Assembly (NCBI RefSeq): GCF_037198315.1
Contig: NZ_CP144913.1
Span: 2,790,001-2,854,000 of the forward strand
Direction of reading: 5' to 3'
Source of the DNA: Janibacter sp. A1S7
GTDB lineage: Bacteria > Actinomycetota > Actinomycetes > Actinomycetales > Dermatophilaceae
Length of the DNA: 64,000 nt
The notes below the pieces were generated by a model, which saw nothing but the letters and a program-made list of their open reading frames with translations, was not told the origin of the DNA and searched no databases. The translations under genes and the position numbers were made by a program. This document shows positions 51,230 through 58,284 of this stretch, piece by piece (position 1 is the first letter of the stretch; every line of letters begins with the position of its first letter).

Positions 51230-52860
51230 GACCCTTCGACCCGCGCGTCCTGCGAGCGGTCCCGACCACCCGGGGACCGGTCGCTGCCCTCGCCGGGATC
51301 GGCGTGGCGCAGGGGCTGGCGACGATCGGCACGGCCTTCGCCCTGGCCCTGCTCGTCGTGGCCCTGGTGCGTGGCCAGGACCTGCTCACCCCGGCGCTGT
51401 GGACCGCTGGGCTCTTCGCGGCGCGTGCCCTGCTCGGCGCGGCCGCGGAGAGGGTCGCCGCACACGCCGGCACGCTCGTGGCCACCCACCTGCGCGAGCG
51501 CCTGCTGGATGCGTGGTCGCACCGCACCGCCGACGCCCGGCCCGCACGCGGCCGGGCGCTCACGCTCGCGACCCAGGGCACCAGCGCCGTCGAGCCGTAC
51601 ATCGCGAAGTACCTGCCGGCCCTCGTCTCGGCCGCTGCCGTCCCGCCACTGGCCGTCGCCTGCCTGCTGGTCGTGGACTGGCCGAGCGCGCTCGTGGTCA
51701 TCCTCACCGTGCCGCTCCTGCCCCTCTTCGCCGCCCTCATCGGAGCGACGACGCAGGAGGACACCGACCGGCGGTGGTCCTCGCTGCGCGACCTCTCGGG
51801 GCACTTCCTCGACGTCATGCGCGGGTTGCCGACACTGGTTGGCTACGGCCGTGCCGAGCACCAGGTCGAGATCATCGGCGAGGTGAGCCAGCGCCACCGC
51901 CGGGCGACGATGCGCACGCTGCGGCTGGCCTTCCTGTCCGCCGCGGCGCTGGAGCTGCTCGCGACGATCTCCGTGGCGATCGTCGCCGTCCTCGTCGGCC
52001 TGCGGCTGACGAGCGGGTCGATGGACCTGCTCGTCGGCCTCACGGCGATCCTGATCGCGCCCGAGGCGTACTGGCCGATCCGTCGGGTGGGCACCGAGTT
52101 CCACTCCGCGGCGGACGGCGCCGTGGCCCTCGACGAGATCCTCACCGAGCTCGACCCTGCCGCCACCGAGCCGGTGGCCCCGGCCACGCCGGTCGATCAC
52201 GGGGTGCGAGCTGCCGACGACCAGGACGCGCCACCTGGTCGTGCGCCCGCGCCGACGGTCACGGTCACCGGCGTCGGCTACTCCTACCCCGGCACCGAGC
52301 GCGCAGTCCTCGAGGACGTCGACCTCGTGGCCGGCCCCGGCCTGACCGTCATCACCGGCCCGTCGGGCTGCGGCAAGACGACTCTGCTCGAGATCATCGC
52401 GGGGATCCGCCGTCCCGATCGCGGCGCCGTCGGCGCGTCGCAGGTGCACCTGGTGACGCAGCGCCCCTTCCTCGGCGCCGGCACCCTGCGCGCCAACCTG
52501 ACGATCAGCGGGCCCGCCGAGACGCACGACCAGTGGCGGGCACTGCGCGAGGTGGGCCTCGACGGAGTCGTCGCCGCCCTCCCCCACGGCCTCGACAGCC
52601 CCATCGGCGACGACGGCTTCGGTCTGTCCGCCGGACAGCGGGCCCGGCTCGTCCTCGGCCGGGCGCTGCTCTCCCCCGCGCCGGTCGTGCTGCTCGACGA
52701 ACCGACCGCGCACGTCGACCCCGACTCCGCGGAGGCCGTCGGGCAGGCGATCGAGCGGCTCGCCCGCCGTCGCACCGTCATCGCGGTCAGCCACCAGCCC
52801 GACCTCGTGGCCCGGGCAGACCGCCACCTGGGTCTCGGTCAGCCGGCGGTGACCCGATGA
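51226..52860 (+). CDS. cydD: Cytochrome bd assembly ABC exporter, CydD subunit
   Basis: 544 residues from GTG 51226, overlapping the cydB stop (GTGA). Six-helix ABC exporter domain (about 1-320), then the ATPase: Walker A GPSGCGKTT, Q-loop VTQRPF, signature GLSAGQRAR (here SAGQ, not SGGQ, as normal for CydD), Walker B VVLLDEPT and H-loop VSHQ. With CydC forms the heterodimeric heme/thiol transporter needed for bd oxidase assembly. The linker contains GSMDLLVGLTAILIAPEAYW, typical of CydD. Confidence 0.93.
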   Translation: MRPFDPRVLRAVPTTRGPVAALAGIGVAQGLATIGTAFALALLVVALVRGQDLLTPALWTAGLFAARALLGAAAERVAAHAGTLVATHLRERLLDAWSHRTADARPARGRALTLATQGTSAVEPYIAKYLPALVSAAAVPPLAVACLLVVDWPSALVVILTVPLLPLFAALIGATTQEDTDRRWSSLRDLSGHFLDVMRGLPTLVGYGRAEHQVEIIGEVSQRHRRATMRTLRLAFLSAAALELLATISVAIVAVLVGLRLTSGSMDLLVGLTAILIAPEAYWPIRRVGTEFHSAADGAVALDEILTELDPAATEPVAPATPVDHGVRAADDQDAPPGRAPAPTVTVTGVGYSYPGTERAVLEDVDLVAGPGLTVITGPSGCGKTTLLEIIAGIRRPDRGAVGASQVHLVTQRPFLGAGTLRANLTISGPAETHDQWRALREVGLDGVVAALPHGLDSPIGDDGFGLSAGQRARLVLGRALLSPAPVVLLDEPTAHVDPDSAEAVGQAIERLARRRTVIAVSHQPDLVARADRHLGLGQPAVTR

Positions 52861-54530
52861 GGCGGCTGAGCCCCCTTCGCCTCTCCCGGGGCCTCGTCAT
52901 CGCCGGACTCCTCGGTGGTGTCGCCACCGCCTCGGGCATCGCCCTGACGACGACGTCCGGCTGGCTGATCGTGCGAGCCGACCAGCGCCCGCAGATCATG
53001 CTGTTGCTCACCACGATCGTGGCCGTGCGCACCTTCGGCCTGGCCCGTCCCGTCTTCCGCTACTGGGAGCGTCTGCGCAGTCACGACGTCGCCCTCGCCG
53101 ACCTCGCGGAGCGACGCACGCGGACCTACGCCGCGCTCATCCCGCTCACCCCGGCCCGTCTGGGCACCCGCGGCCGGGCCGATGTCCTCACCGGGGTCGT
53201 CGATGACCTCACGGACGTCGCCGAGGCCTCCGTCCGGGTCACCGTCCCCGCCATCGGGGCACTCCTCGCCGGTGTCCTCGCGGCCGCCCTCACCGCGGTG
53301 GTCGACCCCCGTGTCGGGCTGGTCCTCGCCGGGATGCTCCTGGCGACCGCCATCACCGCCGGGGCCGCCGACCGCCTCGAGTCACGCGCCCAGGCCGAGG
53401 TGCTCGCCGCCCGCGCCGAGGTCGCCCGGGTCGCCCAGCTGACCGCCGACCACGCCGACGAGCTGCGCTCCATCGGAGGCACCGGCACGGCCGCCCAGTG
53501 GCTGCGGGACGCCCACGCCACCCTGCGCACCGCAGTCCAGCGGCAGTCGTCCGGCCGGTCCCTGTCCGCCGCGGCGGTGCTGATCATCACCGGCGCCGCC
53601 GCCCTCGCGGCCGCCGTCCTGGCGTCCTCCTCCGGCGCCGGCGCCCCCGTCAAGGCACTGCTCGTCCTGACCCCGGTCGCCACCGGCGAAGCCCTCGGTG
53701 TCCTCACCGACGCCACCCGCTCCCTCGCCCGAGCGCGGGCCTCCCAGCGGCGTCTGGACGAGCTGCTGGGCCAGGAGCCGGCCGTCGCCGACCACGGCGA
53801 GACCACCCCCCCACCGGGCCGCGCCCGGAGCCACCACCCCCGCCCACTCGACCCTCCGCGGCTGCAGCTGCGTGGCCTCACCGCCGGCTGGCTGCCCGGG
53901 CGCACCGACGTCGGCCCCCTCGACCTGACCATCGAGCCCGGCGAGCACATCGCGATCACCGGCCCGAACGGCAGCGGCAAGTCGACGGCCCTGGCGGTCC
54001 TCGCCCGCCACCTCGACCCCACCGGCGGCAGCTACACCATCGACGGCGTCGAGGCCACCGACCTGGACCTGCAGGAGGTGCGCGAGCTCTTCGCGATCGT
54101 CGACGACGAGCCGCACGTGCTCGCCGGCACCCTGCGGGCCAACGTGGTCCTGGCCGCCCCGGGCGCGGACGACGAGGTGGTCATCGACTCCCTTCGTCGC
54201 GCGGGGCTGGGCGCCTGGCTCACCGGCCTGCCCGACGGGCTCGACACCCGTCTCGGCGCCGGAGGTCTGGGGATCTCCGGCGGTGAGCGGACCCGCCTGG
54301 CCATCGCCCGCGCCGTCGCCAGCGCACGCCCGGTCATCGTCCTCGACGAGCCGGTGGCCCACCTCGACCACCCCACTGCGGAGGCGGTCCTGGCCGACCT
54401 GCTGCACCACGCCGACCGGCGGTCGGCAATCATGGTGACCCACCACGGGATCGGCCTGGACCACATGGACCGCGTCGTCATGATCGAGCGGGAAGGAGCA
54501 GACGGTGTCCAAGAACGCATTGCTGGGTGA
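52857..54530 (+). CDS. cydC: Cytochrome bd assembly ABC exporter, CydC subunit
   Basis: 557 residues from ATG 52857, overlapping the cydD stop (ATGA). Membrane domain with TTTSGWLIVRADQRPQIMLL and VRTFGLARPVFRYWERLRSH, a CydC hallmark. ATPase: Walker A GPNGSGKST, signature GISGGERTR, Walker B VIVLDEPV, H-loop THHG. The 3' end overlaps the next gene (blaI) by 26 bp, so the cyd operon continues into the BlaI/M56 pair. Confidence 0.93.
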   Translation: MRRLSPLRLSRGLVIAGLLGGVATASGIALTTTSGWLIVRADQRPQIMLLLTTIVAVRTFGLARPVFRYWERLRSHDVALADLAERRTRTYAALIPLTPARLGTRGRADVLTGVVDDLTDVAEASVRVTVPAIGALLAGVLAAALTAVVDPRVGLVLAGMLLATAITAGAADRLESRAQAEVLAARAEVARVAQLTADHADELRSIGGTGTAAQWLRDAHATLRTAVQRQSSGRSLSAAAVLIITGAAALAAAVLASSSGAGAPVKALLVLTPVATGEALGVLTDATRSLARARASQRRLDELLGQEPAVADHGETTPPPGRARSHHPRPLDPPRLQLRGLTAGWLPGRTDVGPLDLTIEPGEHIAITGPNGSGKSTALAVLARHLDPTGGSYTIDGVEATDLDLQEVRELFAIVDDEPHVLAGTLRANVVLAAPGADDEVVIDSLRRAGLGAWLTGLPDGLDTRLGAGGLGISGGERTRLAIARAVASARPVIVLDEPVAHLDHPTAEAVLADLLHHADRRSAIMVTHHGIGLDHMDRVVMIEREGADGVQERIAG

Positions 54531-54927
54531 TCTCGAGCAAGCCATCATGGACGTGCTGTGGGCCGACGACGCCGGACTCACGGTGCGGGAGGTCCTCGCG
54601 CGCCTCACCGGACGGGACCTCGCGTACACGACCGTCATGACCGTCCTCTCGCGCCTCGAGGCCAAGGGTGTGACGACGCGCGAGCGTGACGGCCATGCCT
54701 GGCGCTACCGGGCCGTGTCCTCCCGGGAGTCGATGACCGCCCAGGCCATGCGTGACCGGTTGCACGACCTGAGCAGCGCGGACCGGCAGGCAGCGATCCT
54801 GCACTTCCTCTCCGAGGCGAGCGCCGACGACCTCGATGCCGTGCGGGCCGCGATGGCCGAGGTGGAGGCGAAGGGAGATCGTCCGCGCCGTCGTCGGGGA
54901 CGAGGTAGGGCAGACTCCGCAGGGTGA
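54505..54927 (+). CDS. blaI: BlaI/MecI/CopY family transcriptional repressor
   Basis: 140 residues from GTG 54505 with GGAAGGAG 7 bases upstream; the start lies 26 bp inside cydC. Winged helix GDLEQAIMDVLWADDAGLTV, REVLARLTGRDLAYTTVMTV, LSRLEAKGVTTRERDGHAWR typical of BlaI; the dimerisation half follows, and a basic tail GDRPRRRRGRGRAD is extra. Such repressors are inactivated by proteolytic cleavage through a paired BlaR1-like sensor, here the overlapping next gene. Placed in the cyd operon rather than next to a beta-lactamase, it may control respiratory or copper genes. Mycobacterial BlaI is described as controlling genes including ATP synthase. Confidence 0.9.
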   Translation: MSKNALLGDLEQAIMDVLWADDAGLTVREVLARLTGRDLAYTTVMTVLSRLEAKGVTTRERDGHAWRYRAVSSRESMTAQAMRDRLHDLSSADRQAAILHFLSEASADDLDAVRAAMAEVEAKGDRPRRRRGRGRADSAG

Positions 54928-55772
54928 TCGCCGCCCTGCTCCTGCTCTGCACAGCGGGCCTGCTCGCCGTCCCGCGCCTGCTGGTGCGGGTCGAGCGACT
55001 GCGTCGGAGCCCGCGGGCGGCGCTCTTCGTGTGGCAGGCCCTCTCGCTGTCCGCGGTGCTCTGCCTGCTGGGGGCGGGTCCGGTCGCGTGGCTGCGCCCA
55101 CGACCGCTGCCCCCGCTCCCCGGTGGCGTCGTGATCGTCGTGGCCACCGTCGCCTCGCTCGCCGTCCTCGTCCACCTGCTCCTGCGGAGCCACCACGTGG
55201 GCCGTCGGATCCGGGCCGCACGGGCCGAGCACCGACAGCTCGTCGACATCGTCGGTCGCCACGAGGGCGAGTACACCCGGGTGCTGCCCTCCCCGCGGGT
55301 GGCCGCCTACTGCGTGCCCGGCGCCGACTCCCGGCTGGTCATCACCGATGCCCTCGGCTGCCTGCCCGATGACCAGATCGCCGCGGTCGTCGCCCACGAG
55401 GAGGCGCACCTGCGCGAGCGGCACGATCTGGTCCTCGAGTTCTTCACCGTGCTGCACACCGCGACCCCGCGGCTGCTGCGTACGGACGCGGCCCTGACGG
55501 AGGTCGCCCTGCTCATCGAGGTCCTCGCGGACCGGGCGGCGCGGCACGAGGTCGGCGAGGTGTCGCTCGCACGGGCGCTCGGCTCGCTCGCCGAGGCCGC
55601 GGGTGAGCAGGTCCCGGTGCCGGGCGTCTCCGCCGGCGCCGGTGCAGCCACCACCAGGATCCGTCTGCTCGTGGCCGACGACCCGGCGCCGTGGCAGACG
55701 CTCGCGCTCTACCTCCTCTGCGTCGCCGCGCTGGTCACCCCTGTGGTGCTGTCGGTGATCGTGGCCCGGTGA
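54924..55772 (+). CDS. M56 family (BlaR1-like) membrane metallopeptidase
   Basis: 282 residues from GTG 54924 (GTGA overlap with blaI). Helices about 1-20, 37-57, 66-86 and near the C-terminus (257-280); cytoplasmic zinc motif HEEAH (His158, Glu159, His162) with EVLADRAARHEVGE as the downstream Glu region. It is short: there is no penicillin-binding sensor domain after the last helix, unlike true BlaR1/MecR1. The signal sensed is therefore something else. It probably cleaves, or triggers cleavage of, the BlaI repressor encoded just before it. Confidence 0.88.
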   Translation: MIAALLLLCTAGLLAVPRLLVRVERLRRSPRAALFVWQALSLSAVLCLLGAGPVAWLRPRPLPPLPGGVVIVVATVASLAVLVHLLLRSHHVGRRIRAARAEHRQLVDIVGRHEGEYTRVLPSPRVAAYCVPGADSRLVITDALGCLPDDQIAAVVAHEEAHLRERHDLVLEFFTVLHTATPRLLRTDAALTEVALLIEVLADRAARHEVGEVSLARALGSLAEAAGEQVPVPGVSAGAGAATTRIRLLVADDPAPWQTLALYLLCVAALVTPVVLSVIVAR

Positions 55773-55836
55773 GCCGCACCGGGCACCGGGAGCCGCCGGT
55801 GGGCACCAGTTCCCAGGCGCAAGGAGTTCCGGCCGG

Positions 55837-56937
55837 TCAGTGCACGATGACGGCGGCCCCGATCGGCATGAGGTCCTGCGACCAGATCAGGTCCATGGCC
55901 GCATTGGTCACCCGCGCGCACCCGTGCGAGGCCGGGTGGCCGGGGACCGACCCGAGCCCGTGGACGGCGATGCCTCCGTTGAAGTAGCGCGGCCGGTACA
56001 GCGTGCCGAGCGTGGCCTCGTCCCACCCGTCGACGGAACGGAAGACCGAGAAGCTCCCGGGCGGCGTGGTCGCGATGGCCGGCTCGCCCTGCGAGGAGGT
56101 ATAGGGCTGTCCCGAGCCGGTGCTGGTGTGTAGGACGTACCTCACCGTCCCACCGCGGACGACGACCAGGACCTGTCGGTCGAGGTCGATCTCGATCCGG
56201 TTGGCCGGGCCGCCGTGGACGGGCGGACGGACGCCGCGCTCGAGGGCGGCGCGCGTGTTCGGCCCAGCGATGCCGTCGCGGCCCAGTCCGGCCGACCCTT
56301 GCAGTGCCATGACGGCCTGGACGGTCAGGCCGCCGTAGTTGGCGTCGGGGGCGCCCAGCCAGTACCCGAGGGCGGACAGCTTCTGCTGCAGGTCCTGCAC
56401 GGCGGGTCCGGAGTCCCCGGGACGAAGGGTGGTGCTCGCCGGCGCCGTCTCCGGCGCCGGCGGCGCGGGAGCCGAGTTGGCTGGCGCCCCCTTCGCCTCC
56501 TCGGCCGCGGCCTCCTCCCGCGCGGCCTCCTCGGCTTCGGCTTCGGCTTCGGCCTTCTCCTCCGCCTCGGCCTCCGCTTCAGCCTTCTCCCTGGCCTCCG
56601 CTTCAGCCTTCTCCCTGGCCTCCGCTTCGGCCTTCTCCCTGGCTTCGGCCTCTGCCGCGGCCCTGGCCTTGGCCTCCTCCTCTGCCTTCTCCTCGGCCCG
56701 TGCCCTGGCCTCCGCCTCGGCTCGGGCCTCCGCCTCCTCCCTCGCGTGCGCGTCGTCCTTGGCATCGGACTTCTCCCGGGAGGCGTCCTGGGAGGAGTAC
56801 GACGGTGCGCCGCTCCCGTCGGGCGAGAGGGTCGTGGGTGCCGACTCCGGCGCCTGTGGCGCCCCCTGCACGCCACAGGCAGCGAGCAGCCCGGTCACGG
56901 CGAGGGCAGTCAGGACACTGCGGGTCCGATGGATCAT
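55837..56937 (-). CDS. Lipoprotein L,D-transpeptidase with coiled-coil spacer
   Basis: 366 residues from ATG 56935-56937. Lipobox LLAAC (Cys21). Residues about 55-150 form a Glu/Ala/Lys-rich helical stalk built of EAREKAEA-type repeats. Then a PG_binding_1 domain (LRPGDSGPAVQDLQQKLSAL, GLGRDGIAGPNTRAAL), and a YkuD catalytic domain: IEIDLDRQVLVVVRGGTVRY and HGLGSVPGHPASHGCAR with His326, His338 and nucleophile Cys340. Forms 3-3 peptidoglycan cross-links or anchors proteins to peptidoglycan outside the membrane. Monocistronic, with about 220 bp of leader toward the BsaP-like gene. Confidence 0.93.
   Translation of the reverse strand: MIHRTRSVLTALAVTGLLAACGVQGAPQAPESAPTTLSPDGSGAPSYSSQDASREKSDAKDDAHAREEAEARAEAEARARAEEKAEEEAKARAAAEAEAREKAEAEAREKAEAEAREKAEAEAEAEEKAEAEAEAEEAAREEAAAEEAKGAPANSAPAPPAPETAPASTTLRPGDSGPAVQDLQQKLSALGYWLGAPDANYGGLTVQAVMALQGSAGLGRDGIAGPNTRAALERGVRPPVHGGPANRIEIDLDRQVLVVVRGGTVRYVLHTSTGSGQPYTSSQGEPAIATTPPGSFSVFRSVDGWDEATLGTLYRPRYFNGGIAVHGLGSVPGHPASHGCARVTNAAMDLIWSQDLMPIGAAVIVH
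56571..56642 (-). repeat. Tandem 24-bp repeat, three units, in the L,D-transpeptidase stalk
   Basis: Three consecutive 24-bp units (the third with one change) each encoding the EAREKAEA-type octapeptide. Confidence 0.88.
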
Positions 56938-57157
56938 GTGAGGTTCCCCCTGACAGAAGTTGGGTGCAGTCTCGTGACCCGTGACGCGCTCTGCCCACGC
57001 GTCGTTGCGTGTCGCCGCGGACTGTGACCGAGGTGTAACCAGTGGGTGCGAGCCGCGCGCGATCGAGGGGTGATGTTCGTCTCTGTGCCTGCGCGCACTA
57101 TTCTGCTCGGGTGCTTGTTGACCTGCCGATGCCACACACTGCCCCGGGGACGCCGTG

Positions 57158-57430
57158 ATGAGCGACCTGCCCACCGCCGGCGACCCCGGCTGGAGCGACC
57201 CCGACACGCTCGGCGCGATCCCGCCGGTCCGCACCATCACGTACTGCGGCTACTGCGGTGAGTCGGCCTCGAAGAAGAGCCACGTGCTGTGCCGCCAGCG
57301 GCTCGAGGTGGAGCCACCGAGGATGTGCCCCACCTGCCGGCGCCAGTTGATCGTGCAGGAGACCGAGGACGGCTGGGTCGCCCGGTGCAAGAAGCACGGT
57401 GAGACCTCCGGCACGATCACCCGCGCCTGA
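57158..57430 (+). CDS. bsaP: BsaP-like zinc-ribbon protein (biotin synthase auxiliary family)
   Basis: 90 residues from ATG 57158 (a GTG one codon earlier is possible). Three Cys/His knuckles: YCGYCGESASKKSHVLC, EPPRMCPTCRRQLIVQETED, GWVARCKKHGE. The pattern CxxCG...HxxC...LExPRxCPxCxRxxxVQxTxxGWxAxCxxHG is that of the mycobacterial protein (Rv1590) named BsaP, required for biotin synthase. I base this on memory of the motif order; no bioB, bioA or other biotin gene is within the window. Zinc or FeS binding by the cysteines is likely. Divergent from the L,D-transpeptidase gene. Confidence 0.6.
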   Translation: MSDLPTAGDPGWSDPDTLGAIPPVRTITYCGYCGESASKKSHVLCRQRLEVEPPRMCPTCRRQLIVQETEDGWVARCKKHGETSGTITRA

Positions 57431-57476
57431 CGCGACCGCAGCGGGGAGCGCCCCCCTTCGTCCCGCCCGCCGCCAA

Positions 57477-57562
57477 ACGAAGTGCTGCAGGCCCTATTTC
57501 GTATGGCCAGCCGCACCACGAGGTGCTGCACGCAATACGAAGTGCTGCCTGCAGCACTTCGT
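57477..57562. repeat. Cluster of ACGAAGTGCTGC repeats with nested inverted repeats
   Basis: Three direct copies (57477-57488, 57518-57529 with one change, 57537-57548) and one inverted copy (57551-57562). The last two form a palindrome with 13-bp arms. TTCGTAT (57498-57504) pairs with ATACGAA (57535-57541) around an inner GCACC-ACGA-GGTGC stem. Between bsaP-like and tetR genes, so either terminator-like structure or regulator sites. Confidence 0.6.
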
Positions 57563-57597
57563 AGGGGAGACGCGGACGAAGGGGGCGGGACCGGATT

Positions 57598-57630
57598 TTG
57601 CACCATCGACCAGATAGTGCAAACTGCACT
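57598..57630. promoter_or_regulatory. TetR operator overlapping the tetR (57633) start region
   Basis: AGTGCA-AAC-TGCACT (57616-57630) is a perfect 6-bp-arm palindrome; TTGCAC at 57598-57603 and ATAGTGCAA at 57614-57622 add a second overlapping inverted pair, and TAGTGCAA recurs at 57641-57648. It ends 2 bp before the GTG start, so binding would block the promoter; autoregulation is likely. Confidence 0.65.
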
Positions 57631-57632
57631 GT

Positions 57633-58220
57633 GTGACCAATAGTGCAACGGACAGTCGACGGACGGCGATCGTCGCCGCCGCGCAGCGACTGGCGGTCAG
57701 CTGCGGCTACTCCGGCTTCACCGTCGACGACCTCGCCCAGGCGGTGGGCGTCTCCCGGCGCACCCTCTTCAACCACGTCTCCTCCAAGGAGGAGGCCGTG
57801 CTGGGTCTGCTGCCGGTCCTCACCGACGAGCAGGTCGAGACCCTGCGCGCGGGCGGCCCCACGGGCGACCTCGTGCAGGACCTGGTCATCACGGCCATCG
57901 ACAGCCTCGGCGGCGACGCCGCGACCGCCGAGGACTGGCAGCAGCTCCAGGACGTCGTCCACCGCAACCCCGAGCTGCTCGTGCGCGTCCAGGCCCACGT
58001 CGAGGAGCTGGGCCTGTCCCTGGTCACGCACCTCGCGGCCCGTGACGGCGTCGGCGAGGAGCAGGCACGGATCGTCTTCACCGTCGTGGGCGGTCTGATC
58101 AGCCGCACCGTCCAGGACCTCATCGACTCCCCCGCCGCGGACCTCCGGTCCGGCGGGCTCACCGCCCGCGTCCACCACAACCTCGCCATCGCACGGGAGC
58201 TCCTCGCCACCCGGCGGTGA
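57633..58220 (+). CDS. TetR/AcrR family transcriptional regulator (MMPL-linked)
   Basis: 195 residues from GTG 57633, possibly leaderless since no ribosome site precedes it. HTH: RRTAIVAAAQRLAVSCGYSG, FTVDDLAQAVGVSRRTLFNH, VSSKEEAVL (about residues 8-50). Ligand-binding half unassigned (QDLVITAIDSLGGDAATAED onward). The MMPL exporter starts 64 bp downstream, so the regulator probably represses the exporter and itself through the adjoining AGTGCA operator; the inducer would be a substrate of the pump. Confidence 0.88.
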   Translation: MTNSATDSRRTAIVAAAQRLAVSCGYSGFTVDDLAQAVGVSRRTLFNHVSSKEEAVLGLLPVLTDEQVETLRAGGPTGDLVQDLVITAIDSLGGDAATAEDWQQLQDVVHRNPELLVRVQAHVEELGLSLVTHLAARDGVGEEQARIVFTVVGGLISRTVQDLIDSPAADLRSGGLTARVHHNLAIARELLATRR

Positions 58221-58284
58221 CCCCCTTCGTCCATCCCCGGCCCCGACGACGTGGTCGCACCCACCCCCGCCCGAAAGGCATCCC

